The notes beneath the pieces are model-generated. The model searched no databases, was not told where the DNA came from, and saw nothing but the letters and a program-made list of their open reading frames with translations. A stretch of 64,000 nucleotides of DNA from Candidatus Lustribacter telmatis (GTDB lineage Bacteria > Vulcanimicrobiota > Vulcanimicrobiia > Vulcanimicrobiales > Vulcanimicrobiaceae), in contig PLRU01000018.1 in the NCBI GenBank assembly GCA_003164045.1, forward strand, positions 144,021 to 208,020. The letters run 5' to 3'. The position numbers were made by a program, and so were the translations under genes. How positions within the stretch are numbered: the stretch's first letter is position 1; every line of letters begins with the position of its first letter. Below are positions 1 through 8,022 of this stretch, one piece after another.

Positions 1-945
1 GCCGCCTGCCTTGCACTCGCGCTCGCGCTGAGCGGCGCCGGTGCGGCGCGCGCAGCCGATACCCTCATTCCGCTCGAGGTCGGCACGATGCCGGGCGACG
101 CGTCGGCGGAAGTCTACTACGGCGTGGAGCAAGGCTTTTTCAAAGCCGAGGGGCTCGACGTCCACATTACCGGCTTTACCAACGCGCCCGCGCAAGCGGC
201 GGCGGTAATTGCGGGCACGATTGCGGTCGGCAACGGCGGGGTCGGTTCGGTTGCCGTCGCCCGCGAGCGCGGCATTCTCGAGCGCGTGATCGCGCCGGCG
301 AGCGTCTACGATCCAAAGGCGCTGACGGCAGTGCTGATGGTGGCCAAAGATTCACCGGTCAAATCGGCGGCCGAACTCAACGGCAAGATCATCGGTACCA
401 ACGGGCTGCAAGATCAGGCGCAGCTGGAATCGATGCTCTGGCTTGAAAAACACGGCGCGGATCTCAAGACGATCAAATTCGTCGAAGTGCCGTTCCCGGC
501 GATGGCGGGCGCGCTGCAGCAGCATCGCATCGAAGCCGCGCTGATGGTCGAACCGCTGATCACGGCCGGTTCGGCCGACGTGCAGACGTTCGGTGACGCG
601 ATGGGTGCCATCGCGCCGCACTTCATCACCACCGGATGGTTTGCCGGCGACGCCTGGCTGCAAGCGAATCCCGACGTTGCGGCGCGCTTCGTGCGCGCGA
701 TGCTGCGCGTCGCCGTGTGGGCGAACGCGCACCATGCCGAATCGGCGCAGATTCTGGTGCGCTCGGCGAAGCTCGACCCGGCGATCGCCGCGAAGATGAC
801 GCGGTCGACCTACGGTACGAGCCTCGATCCGGCCCTGATGCAGCCGGTGCTGGACATGTTCGTCCACTTCGGCGTGCTGGCGAAACCGATGTCCGCCGCC
901 GATCTTGCCTGGCAAGCCTCGCCGGCCTATCCGAAGCGGCGCTAG
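1..945 (+). CDS. ABC importer substrate-binding protein, NMT1/THI5-like (5' end outside window)
   Basis: This is a periplasmic binding protein of the nitrate/sulfonate/thiamine-precursor type. The frame is already open at base 1 and reads as the hydrophobic end of a signal peptide (ALALALSGAGAARAAD) before the mature part, so the true start lies upstream of the window; the first internal ATG at 88 is not the start. The mature protein has the family pattern of a slow-growing N-lobe (YYGVEQGFFKAEGLDV) and a VEVPFPAMAGALQ segment. It is clearly paralogous to the protein at 38174-39115, sharing KDSP, VEVPFP/VELPFP and VWANAH..ESAQIL blocks. Its ligand cannot be read from sequence. It meets the next gene tail to tail with a 4-bp overlap. 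Confidence 0.85.
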   Translation, partial: AACLALALALSGAGAARAADTLIPLEVGTMPGDASAEVYYGVEQGFFKAEGLDVHITGFTNAPAQAAAVIAGTIAVGNGGVGSVAVARERGILERVIAPASVYDPKALTAVLMVAKDSPVKSAAELNGKIIGTNGLQDQAQLESMLWLEKHGADLKTIKFVEVPFPAMAGALQQHRIEAALMVEPLITAGSADVQTFGDAMGAIAPHFITTGWFAGDAWLQANPDVAARFVRAMLRVAVWANAHHAESAQILVRSAKLDPAIAAKMTRSTYGTSLDPALMQPVLDMFVHFGVLAKPMSAADLAWQASPAYPKRR

Positions 946-1967
946 CGCAGCCCGAGCGAGCGCCGGGCGTCGGCGAGGATCGTCGTGTCGACGAGCGCGC
1001 TCAGCGGCGCCGGCGTTTGCACGAGGCCGGCTTCGACCCAGAACTTTTGTTGGCGATCGACCGACTCGGGCTTGAGGCCGAGACTGTTGTAGGCGGGTCC
1101 GGGAACGCTGCGGATCACGTCTTCCGGTAGGCCCGACCATTTCACGACCGTGCGTACGAGTTCGTTCGTCCACTTGCCGTTCGTCAATTCGATCTCGTGC
1201 GCGGCTTTGAGATACCCCATCAGAAAACGGCGCGCGGCATCGCGTTTGCCTTTGATAAATTGCGGCGAGGCGGCGAGAAAGCTCTCTTGCACGCCCGGTG
1301 CGATGTCGCTCGTCGTGAGCCACTTGTGCGCGAGCTTCTGCTGCTCGAGCTGGGTCACGATGACTTCGGTGTTGCCGAGGACGTCGATCGCCCGGTTGCG
1401 CATCGCGGCGTAAATCGAGGCGTTGTCGTTGATCTTGTTCGTGTACGTGACGGCGCCGAGTGGAATGCCGCCTTTCGCGAGCGCGATGCGCACGAGGTAG
1501 TCGACGAGCGAACCGGCGGCCACCCCGTCGATGCGTTTGCCGCGCAGATCGGCGAGCGTGCGGATCGCTTTGCTATCCCAAAGATCTTGGCGCACGACGA
1601 TCCACGTGGTGTCGTTCCAGCCGCGGTGCGCTTCGGTCAACGCGGCGATGAGCTGGACGTTGAAGCCCTGGCCGCCCTGGTTGAAAAAGCCGGGGCTGAG
1701 CACCATCGGTGAGAGATCGAGATCGCCGCGCGCAAGGCGCGGAACGTTGAGCGTCGATGAACCCTGATACTGCGAAACCTCGACGTCGAGGTGCTGCTCG
1801 GTGAAATAGCCCTTGTCGACCGCAAGAAAGATCGGCAAGTAGGTGTACGTCGTGAAGTTGAGCGCAATGCGCACTTTGTCGGGCGCGGCTTCTTGCGCCG
1901 CCGCGCGTGACGTGCCGCCGGCGAGCGACGCGGCGAGGGCGGAGAGCGCGAAGTGCCGGCGGTTCAC
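942..1967 (-). CDS. ABC importer substrate-binding protein, NMT1/THI5-like, Tat-type signal
   Basis: A 341-residue periplasmic binding protein. The N-terminus MNRRHFALSALAASLAGG with Ala-rich cleavage region resembles a twin-arginine signal, though the RR is followed by HF rather than a perfect consensus. The mature part has the NMT1/THI5 pattern (YTYLPIFLAVDKGYFTEQHLDVEV; STLNVPRLARGDLDL). It lies 5 bp downstream of the flavin monooxygenase gene on the same strand, so the two are probably cotranscribed, which suggests the imported compound could be a monooxygenase substrate. That link is inference. No permease or ATPase is adjacent; the nearest set of that type is at 26970-29258. Confidence 0.85.
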   Translation of the reverse strand: MNRRHFALSALAASLAGGTSRAAAQEAAPDKVRIALNFTTYTYLPIFLAVDKGYFTEQHLDVEVSQYQGSSTLNVPRLARGDLDLSPMVLSPGFFNQGGQGFNVQLIAALTEAHRGWNDTTWIVVRQDLWDSKAIRTLADLRGKRIDGVAAGSLVDYLVRIALAKGGIPLGAVTYTNKINDNASIYAAMRNRAIDVLGNTEVIVTQLEQQKLAHKWLTTSDIAPGVQESFLAASPQFIKGKRDAARRFLMGYLKAAHEIELTNGKWTNELVRTVVKWSGLPEDVIRSVPGPAYNSLGLKPESVDRQQKFWVEAGLVQTPAPLSALVDTTILADARRSLGLR

Positions 1968-1972
1968 CGGCG

Positions 1973-3043
1973 TTATGCCTCGACCGCGCTGGTACCAAAC
2001 GCCGGGATCACGCGTTCGCCGAAGAGCTGCACCGAACTGCGCACCAGCTCGTCGGGCATCGTCGTGATGTGATGGTGCGCCAGCATCACGTCGTAACCGA
2101 CGCGTTCGCGCTGTTCGCGAATCTGCCGCGCAACCGTTTCCGGGCTGCCCACGAACGCGAGGCCCTCGCCGACCCAGAAATCGTAGCCGCTGGTGCTCTC
2201 GAGATAGATGCGCGCGGTCTCGCGGCGTTCGGCGCTGGCATCGGGCCGCACGGAGCGCGCGAGGTTGACTCCGCGCTGTCCGGCCAGGCCTTGCCGCATG
2301 TACGGCTCCGCTTGCGAGATCGCGAGGGCGTCGGTTTCGGCCACGTGTACGTGGCGTACGATCATCGTCTGCGGCTTTGGACCCGGATGGTTGTGCTTCG
2401 CCCAGGCTTGACGGAAGTAATCATACTTCTCACTGATGACGCGTTCGACGTCGATATTTTGCGCGAGGTGAAAATTCATCTGCGCGGCGTAGTCGAACGA
2501 CGCGTGGCTATGTGCGCCCATCCAGATGCGCGGGTTCGGCTTTTGATAGGGCCGCGGCTGCGCGATCGCGTCCTTGAACGTCCAGTACTTGCCTTCGTAC
2601 GAGAACGGCTCGCCGGTCCAGGCTTTAAAGATGATCTCCATCGCCTCGACGCCCATGTCGCGGCGCTGGTCGTAGTCGACACCCCAGCACTCGAACTCTT
2701 TCACCGCGACGCCGTAGCCCAGCCCGAACTCGACGCGGCCTTTGGAGAGATGGTCGAGCGTGGCGATGTCTTGCGCGAGCCGCACCGGATGGTGAAACGG
2801 CAGCTGATAGACCATCGCGCCGATGTGGATCGTCGAGGTCGCCCGCGCCACGGCCGTTAGGTACACGTTGGGCGAGGTGATCCCGGGATACGGAATGCTC
2901 TGGTGTTCGATGATGAAGTAGTATTTGTGGCCGGTGCGCTCCGCCAGCACGACGTCCGCGATCATCGACTCGTAGTCGATGCCGCCGTGGGGCGTCGGGC
3001 CGCTGGAGAGCGATTCGAAGATGCCGAACTCGAGTGCGTCCAT
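1973..3043 (-). CDS. LLM-class flavin-dependent oxidoreductase (luciferase-like monooxygenase)
   Basis: A 356-residue protein of the bacterial luciferase superfamily, which uses reduced FMN (or F420 in some members) in a TIM barrel. Family features are the N-terminal beta strand LEFGIFES, an IEHQSIPYPGITSPN segment where aldehyde/FMN contacts lie, VARATSTIHIGAMV, the HPVRLAQDIATLDHLSKGR motif and a GLGYG loop, then the C-terminal GSPETVARQI block. Length is normal for the family. It is followed after 5 bp by a binding protein on the same strand. Substrate unknown; alkanesulfonate-type or other small-molecule oxidation is possible but not shown. Confidence 0.85.
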   Translation of the reverse strand: MDALEFGIFESLSSGPTPHGGIDYESMIADVVLAERTGHKYYFIIEHQSIPYPGITSPNVYLTAVARATSTIHIGAMVYQLPFHHPVRLAQDIATLDHLSKGRVEFGLGYGVAVKEFECWGVDYDQRRDMGVEAMEIIFKAWTGEPFSYEGKYWTFKDAIAQPRPYQKPNPRIWMGAHSHASFDYAAQMNFHLAQNIDVERVISEKYDYFRQAWAKHNHPGPKPQTMIVRHVHVAETDALAISQAEPYMRQGLAGQRGVNLARSVRPDASAERRETARIYLESTSGYDFWVGEGLAFVGSPETVARQIREQRERVGYDVMLAHHHITTMPDELVRSSVQLFGERVIPAFGTSAVEA

Positions 3044-3137
3044 ACTCCGGCAGATATCCGGTCCGCCGGAGAACTCTTTCTTTGCGGGCTCCGCGGCGCG
3101 GAACGGTCAGGGAACGCCCGGGTGCTAGGCTCGTTCC

Positions 3138-3860
3138 ATGATGTCGCGACACCTGACGTTCCTCGTCTCCTTGGCGGCGGTTGTACTCGCTTCGGCGAGC
3201 GGCGCCGCAGCGCAATCGCTCGATTCCAAGCATCCGGCGGCCCTGGTGGCCGGCGAAAACACGGGCACCGTCGACAGTATGGTCGGCCCGCAGTTCTGGC
3301 AGTTCCGGTCGCGCGCGGGCAGCGCTTCGATCGTCGTGCGATTTGCGTCGATGGGGCTGTTCGGGAACGCGACGGCCTCGACCATTCAAGTGGTGCTCCA
3401 CGACGGTACCGGCAAGACGTTCGGCTCGGAATCGGTCACGTCAACGGGCCGCGCGGTCGAGGTGAAGTGGCCGGGGACGTTCGGCAAGCCCGGGACCGTG
3501 ATCGTTGAGATCCGCCCGGCGATGTCGAGCCTCGTGCGAGCGGGCGGCGACTACAGCATCACGGTTACGGGCGCCGTCGACTATTCGAACGTGAAGGTAC
3601 CCGGGCCCGAGCGAATCGCCGGTACGTACACCTTGATGGTATGTCCGCCGACGCTGGATTGCCAAGCGACGCGCTTCTTCGCCGACGGATCGGTGAAGAC
3701 GGCGGATGGGACGACGGGGACGTGGTCGAGCTTCGATCCGTCAGCGCTCATCTATACGGTGAAGATCGCTTCCAACCAATGGAGTTTGAAGCTGGTTCCC
3801 GGACGCGGACTCGTCGATACCGCGAATACCGCCGGCATCGTGTTCCAGGCCGTACGATAA
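3138..3860 (+). CDS. Secreted protein of unknown function, pre-peptidase-like beta domain
   Basis: A 240-residue protein with a clear Sec signal peptide (MMSRHLTFLVSLAAVVLASASGAAAQ). Residues roughly 30-155 look like an all-beta pre-peptidase C-terminal type domain (DSMVGPQFWQFRSRAG, VEIRPAMSSLVRAGGDYSITVTG). The last 80 residues read GTYTLMVCPPTLDCQATRFFADGSV and resemble a small lipocalin-like or avidin-like sheet with two cysteines. No catalytic motif is visible. It is divergent from the monooxygenase gene and followed after 8 bp by a lipoprotein gene, so the two are probably one transcription unit. Confidence 0.7.
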   Translation: MMSRHLTFLVSLAAVVLASASGAAAQSLDSKHPAALVAGENTGTVDSMVGPQFWQFRSRAGSASIVVRFASMGLFGNATASTIQVVLHDGTGKTFGSESVTSTGRAVEVKWPGTFGKPGTVIVEIRPAMSSLVRAGGDYSITVTGAVDYSNVKVPGPERIAGTYTLMVCPPTLDCQATRFFADGSVKTADGTTGTWSSFDPSALIYTVKIASNQWSLKLVPGRGLVDTANTAGIVFQAVR

Positions 3861-3868
3861 TCGTCGCG

Positions 3869-5806
3869 ATGCGCGTGCGCCGGTTCGTTTGTGCGTTTCT
3901 GTTCTTGATGTTGCTGAGTGCGCCGCTCACGGCGTGCTCGAATGCGGTCAAGACGAGCAGCGCCGCGGGTTTGGACGATTCGATCGAGGCACTTGCCGGC
4001 GGCGGTGTGGCCGTTATGGAAGACGTGACGTCGACCGCGCCGATCGTGGCACTCGGCGCGTCAGCGTCCGCGATGCGGTTCACGCGCTGGCAAGTGCGCA
4101 ATCTCGTCGCCGAGGCGAACGCGCACAACGGCTATCTCGGCAGCGAACTCGATGCGTTCGTCCCGGCGCCCGCCGGCGCGCCGCCGTTTTCCGTGCTGCT
4201 GGGAGCCTGGTTGACGCGGCACGACGGGCCGCTCGCCGCGTACGCGCAGCGGTTCATGGGCGATCCGGACTACAAGCACGCCACGACGATCGCGTTTCCC
4301 AGCATCGTCGTGCTGACGTTCGTGGCGGATATCGCGCGCGTCACGGCGTCCGCGCAAGCGACGCCGACGGCGTTCGATCTCGGGCCGTGGATTGCGGCGC
4401 CGGCCGAGGCTGACGGCGATGCGTGCACGGACATTTCGAATTGGGTGAGCACGGTGGTGACCTCCGTAACGAACGCCGTGCAGGCGAACGGGGCGGGCTG
4501 GCTCGCATCGATCTGGAACGTGGTCGTGACGATCGGCGGTCAGGCGTTCAGCATCTTGGTCAACGGCGTGTTGCAATCGATCGTCGGGTTCGTCACGCAG
4601 ATCGCGACGGTGGTGGGAACGCTGATGCAAGTAGCGTCGATGTTCAAGCCGTGGACGGTGACGCTGGCCGCCGATCCCGGATCGCTGACCTTGGGAGCGG
4701 CACCGCTCAGCGGCGCATTCAACGCGACGCTCGACGCGCAAGATATCGCGTGGCCGGCGACGCTGGTCGGGTGCGTGAAATCGCTCTCGGGCGTCGACCT
4801 CACCGCCGCGTATAAAGACACGCCGGTAACCTGGACGAAGCCGATCGGCATTCCGGGGTTGGCGGCGGTTGCTGCTGCCGACGCGACGCTGGGCGACGAC
4901 AAAACGGCGCACTACACCTATGCGACCATCTCGCGGCCGCCGGCGACGGAATGTCCCGTGCTCGTTCCCGCCGGGAATCTCGGCATTACCGTCACCGTTT
5001 CGCGCACCGATGTTTCGAAGACGCTCGATTCGCTGTTGCTGCTCATCACCAACAAGCTTCCGGCGAAGCTGCAGAATTTTCTCCAGCCGTACGAACAGCC
5101 GGCCGTTGACGCCGCGAAAACGGCCATCGGAAACTTCAAGAGTCCGCATGCGAGCGCGACCGCGCAGCTGACGGAGCTCGTTTCGGATCCGCTCTGCACG
5201 CACACGCCGCCGCCCGGGAGCACGCCGAAGCCGACGCTCCCGCCCGTGCAGTATGGAGAATTGCCGCTGGCGCCGTGCGATGCGATCCTGAGCAATGCTG
5301 ATGTCGCGGCCGGCTATCCGGGCGACATCATCATCAATAATCTCAAGCCCGCGATGCAAGACTTGATGCGTAACGCGGGCGTCACTCTCAATGCGGTGGC
5401 AAGTCAGGTGCCCGGTTCGAAGGACGGCGTTGTCCATGACCCGCGCGTTCTCGCATCGACGGGATGCCCGATCGGGCCACCCTACACGCCGTCGTCCGGT
5501 GACGACCCGGATAATCCGCAGATCGACGCGCTTTTCGTAACGCTTCCGGCTCCCGCACAGCCGGTGCTTGCGGAAAATTCCGCCCCGGCTTGCGTTGCGG
5601 CGCTGGGATCGGAGCTCGATACGTTCAAGGCGGAATGCTCGGTGATGAGCACGACCGATTCGCCGGGTGGACCGGTGATGGCGACGCTCGTCCGGGTTTT
5701 CAGCAAGGACGCTGAGTATGTGGTCGAGGTGTTCGGGAGCGGGGACAGCGCGCCCGCGATCGCGCTCATGCGCAGTGTGCTGCAACGTCTCAACCACCCT
5801 CACTAA
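3869..5806 (+). CDS. Large lipoprotein of unknown function (645 aa)
   Basis: I place the start at the ATG at 3869, because it gives a perfect lipoprotein signal (MRVRRFVCAFLFLMLLSAPLTAC, lipobox LTAC). The open frame continues upstream to 3641 but that part overlaps the previous gene in another frame. The mature protein is Ala/Thr/Pro-rich, has a long hydrophobic stretch near residues 205-255 (WLASIWNVVVTIGGQAF and following) and a proline-rich linker PPPGSTPKPTLPPVQYGELP. Cysteines recur in pairs. No known domain was recognised. It sits between two secreted-protein genes on the same strand. Confidence 0.7.
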   Translation: MRVRRFVCAFLFLMLLSAPLTACSNAVKTSSAAGLDDSIEALAGGGVAVMEDVTSTAPIVALGASASAMRFTRWQVRNLVAEANAHNGYLGSELDAFVPAPAGAPPFSVLLGAWLTRHDGPLAAYAQRFMGDPDYKHATTIAFPSIVVLTFVADIARVTASAQATPTAFDLGPWIAAPAEADGDACTDISNWVSTVVTSVTNAVQANGAGWLASIWNVVVTIGGQAFSILVNGVLQSIVGFVTQIATVVGTLMQVASMFKPWTVTLAADPGSLTLGAAPLSGAFNATLDAQDIAWPATLVGCVKSLSGVDLTAAYKDTPVTWTKPIGIPGLAAVAAADATLGDDKTAHYTYATISRPPATECPVLVPAGNLGITVTVSRTDVSKTLDSLLLLITNKLPAKLQNFLQPYEQPAVDAAKTAIGNFKSPHASATAQLTELVSDPLCTHTPPPGSTPKPTLPPVQYGELPLAPCDAILSNADVAAGYPGDIIINNLKPAMQDLMRNAGVTLNAVASQVPGSKDGVVHDPRVLASTGCPIGPPYTPSSGDDPDNPQIDALFVTLPAPAQPVLAENSAPACVAALGSELDTFKAECSVMSTTDSPGGPVMATLVRVFSKDAEYVVEVFGSGDSAPAIALMRSVLQRLNHPH

Positions 5807-5824
5807 ACAATAAAGGATCCACGC

Positions 5825-6367
5825 ATGCGATATTTTTCGAAAATCACCGGTCTCGTTGCGACCCTCGCGTTCGCCGCGATGTGTGCGGGTTTGGCGCTGG
5901 CCGATGGGTCGAGCGCTTTGAAAGACGCCCTCGTGGCGACGATGAAGCTGACCACGTATCACATGACCATGACGTCGCCCCAAGGGGTCGTCGAGGCCGA
6001 TATCGTCAACCCCGGCCGCATGCACGTGAAGATGAAAGACGGCGAAATGATCGTTGTCGACAAAACGATGTACATGAAGCAAGCCGGGGTCTGGACAAAA
6101 TATCCGGGCGTCGACGTGATGCAAACGCAGACCGACCCACTCAAGGCGTTCGCTGCAAAGGCCGCCGACTACCAGGTCGACGATCTGGGGATGAAGCTCG
6201 TCGATGGTGCGACCTTACACGCCTACCGCACGACGAACCTGAAAAAAAAGTACCTCGCGATGATGTACATTGACGGTAGCGGCCGGATCGTACGCATGGA
6301 GACGGGCACCATGGTCATGGTGATGTCGAAGTTCGGTGAGGCCGTTACGATCGTTGCCCCGATGTAG
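5825..6367 (+). CDS. Small secreted protein, possible LolA/LppX-like fold
   Basis: A 180-residue protein with a Sec signal peptide ending ALADGSS. The mature part is rich in Met and alternates short strands (YHMTMTSPQGVVEADIVNPGRMHVKM, EMIVVDKTMYMKQAGVWTKYPG), a pattern seen in LolA/LppX-type lipid-carrier folds and in outer-membrane lipoprotein-sorting-like proteins. The fold assignment is inference only. An AAAGGAT sequence before the ATG could act as a ribosome site. It follows the 645-residue lipoprotein gene by 18 bp. A second protein of similar style is at 59230-59898. Confidence 0.7.
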   Translation: MRYFSKITGLVATLAFAAMCAGLALADGSSALKDALVATMKLTTYHMTMTSPQGVVEADIVNPGRMHVKMKDGEMIVVDKTMYMKQAGVWTKYPGVDVMQTQTDPLKAFAAKAADYQVDDLGMKLVDGATLHAYRTTNLKKKYLAMMYIDGSGRIVRMETGTMVMVMSKFGEAVTIVAPM

Positions 6368-6427
6368 GGTTTCCGGGCTTCGTCTGCCGGACACGGAGAG
6401 GTCAGCGGCGGAAGCGAAGCACCCCGG

Positions 6428-6820
6428 ATGCCGCGCTACTTGCACACCTCGATCTTCGTGAACGACATGGCCGCCTCGATTGACTTCTACACCAACAAGC
6501 TCGGGCTCAAGCTGCTCGGCGGACCCAACCACTATCCGGGCAACGCGGACATGGCGTTCGTGGGCAGCGATTGGAACGCGTACATCGAGTTGGTCTTCGA
6601 TCTGGAAGAGCACCCGCCGTACGCCATCGGGAACCGCTACGAACACCTCGCGCTCGAGGTTGACGGCGATATGAAGGGCACGATCGAGCGGCTGCGTTCG
6701 CAAGGCGTGAAGATCCTCACCGAACCGAAGAAGCCGCCCAGCGGAAACCGCTGGATTGCCTTCGTCGAGGATCCGAACGGCATCCCGGTCGAGTTGCTGG
6801 AGCCGCGCACCGGAGACTAA
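6428..6820 (+). CDS. Glyoxalase I-like VOC family protein
   Basis: A 130-residue vicinal-oxygen-chelate protein with two beta-alpha-beta-beta-beta modules. Metal-ligand positions of glyoxalase I are conserved in order: His in YLHTSIFV, Glu in AYIELVF, His in YEHLALEV and Glu in IPVELLE. ASIDFYTNKLGLKLL and VEDPNGIPVELLE are typical lactoylglutathione-lyase blocks. Members use Ni or Zn to isomerise hemithioacetals, but other VOC activities cannot be excluded. It ends 3 bp before the next gene, implying coupled translation. Confidence 0.85.
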   Translation: MPRYLHTSIFVNDMAASIDFYTNKLGLKLLGGPNHYPGNADMAFVGSDWNAYIELVFDLEEHPPYAIGNRYEHLALEVDGDMKGTIERLRSQGVKILTEPKKPPSGNRWIAFVEDPNGIPVELLEPRTGD

Positions 6821-6823
6821 GCG

Positions 6824-7690
6824 ATGACGGCAGCCGCGCGCTTGCGCCAAGCCCTCGCCGGCCCCGAGCTGATGATCGTGCCGGTGATCGGCGATCCGCT
6901 CGCGGCGCGGCTCGTCGAGCGGGCCGGCTTGCCCGCCGCGCTGCTCGGCGGCTTCGGCATCTCGATGATGCGCTACGCGCTGCCCGATACCGGTCTGATC
7001 GGCTTCGGTGAAGTGATCGATCAGGTGCGCAATACGTGCGCGGCGGTGCCGGGGTTCCCGATCATCGCCGACGGCGACACCGGATACGGCAACGCGATGA
7101 ACGTGCGCCGCACGGTGCAAGAATTCGCGCGAGCGGGCGCCGCGTGCGTGCTGATCGAGGATCAGGTCTGGCCGAAGAAGTGTGGTCATCTGGCCGGTAA
7201 GCGCGAAGTGATTTCGCGTGACGAGGCGCGTCTGAAAATTCGCGCGGCCGTCGATGCGCGTAACGCCGGGCACGACATCCTGATCATGGCCCGCACCGAC
7301 GCCCGTTCGGCAATCGGCTTCGACGAAGCGATGGCCCGTTGCCGCGACTTCGAAGCCGAAGGCGCCGACATCGTCTTCGCCGAGGCGCTCGAGACGCGCG
7401 CTGAGCTGGCGGCGTTCGGCGCTGGATTCGGCGCGGCGACCTGGGCCAACATGATGCCGAAGACGCCCGAAACATCGCGCGCTGCATTGCAGGCGATGGG
7501 CTTCAAGGTCGTCACCTACAACGTTCTGCTGCCGGCCGTAATTCACGCGCTCCGGGAAACGTTGATCGCGCTAAAGAGCGGCGATCTCACCGGCGCTCCG
7601 CCGCGCGTGTCGTTTGACGAGATGACGGAACTCGCCGGACTGGCAGACTACACGGCGCTGGAAACGCGCTACATCGATCCCGAGCCTTAG
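6824..7690 (+). CDS. Isocitrate lyase / PEP mutase family C-C lyase
   Basis: A 288-residue TIM-barrel enzyme of the PEP mutase/isocitrate lyase superfamily. The Mg-binding loop DGDTGYGN and the catalytic KKCGH loop are both present. KKCGH with the active-site Cys is the signature of the lyases (isocitrate, methylisocitrate, dimethylmalate) rather than of PEP mutase. RTDAR and EADIVFAEALE blocks complete the barrel. The precise 2-hydroxy-acid substrate cannot be named. It overlaps the SMR-like gene on the opposite strand by 4 bp at the stop codons. Confidence 0.85.
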   Translation: MTAAARLRQALAGPELMIVPVIGDPLAARLVERAGLPAALLGGFGISMMRYALPDTGLIGFGEVIDQVRNTCAAVPGFPIIADGDTGYGNAMNVRRTVQEFARAGAACVLIEDQVWPKKCGHLAGKREVISRDEARLKIRAAVDARNAGHDILIMARTDARSAIGFDEAMARCRDFEAEGADIVFAEALETRAELAAFGAGFGAATWANMMPKTPETSRAALQAMGFKVVTYNVLLPAVIHALRETLIALKSGDLTGAPPRVSFDEMTELAGLADYTALETRYIDPEP

Positions 7691-8022
7691 CCCCGCCACA
7701 CGGTGATGACGATCCCGCCGGCTGCAATCAGCAACCCGCCCGCGATGATCGGCAGGCCGGGCCGAACGCCGAACACCAGCAGATTGGTGAGCTGCGCGAC
7801 GATGAAGAACAGCACGACGTAGACGCCGAGGAGCCGGCCGAAGTCGGCCGGTGACCAGTTCACGAATAAGCCGTACGCAAGTAAGATGATGCCGCCGGCG
7901 GCAATCGTCGCTACCCGGGGGAATCCGCTCGAATGTTTGAGCCCGAGGCGCACCACGGCGTCGCCGCCGACTTCGAGCGCGGCCGCGACGATGAGCAGAA
8001 GCCCCGTGATCGCTGGATTCAT
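7687..8022 (-). CDS. Small four-helix membrane protein, SMR/YnfA-like
   Basis: A 111-residue protein with four hydrophobic helices. The start is the ATG at 8022, which overlaps the stop of the MocR gene as ATGA; the longer open frame upstream is antisense noise. Helix 1 carries a Glu (IVAAALEVGGD) as in small multidrug resistance proteins. The second half (GRLLGVYVVLFFI, followed by AGGLLIAAGGIVI) matches the spacing of the YnfA/UPF0060 group of that superfamily. Such proteins act as dimeric exporters or have no known substrate. Coupling to a MocR regulator suggests shared control. Confidence 0.75.
   Translation of the reverse strand: MNPAITGLLLIVAAALEVGGDAVVRLGLKHSSGFPRVATIAAGGIILLAYGLFVNWSPADFGRLLGVYVVLFFIVAQLTNLLVFGVRPGLPIIAGGLLIAAGGIVITVWRG

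Noticed and set aside
4061..6124. A 687-codon minus-strand open frame opposite the large lipoprotein gene
   Set aside because: Arg/His-rich, low-complexity translation typical of antisense frames in G+C-rich genes; the plus strand has a proper lipoprotein signal and coupled neighbours.
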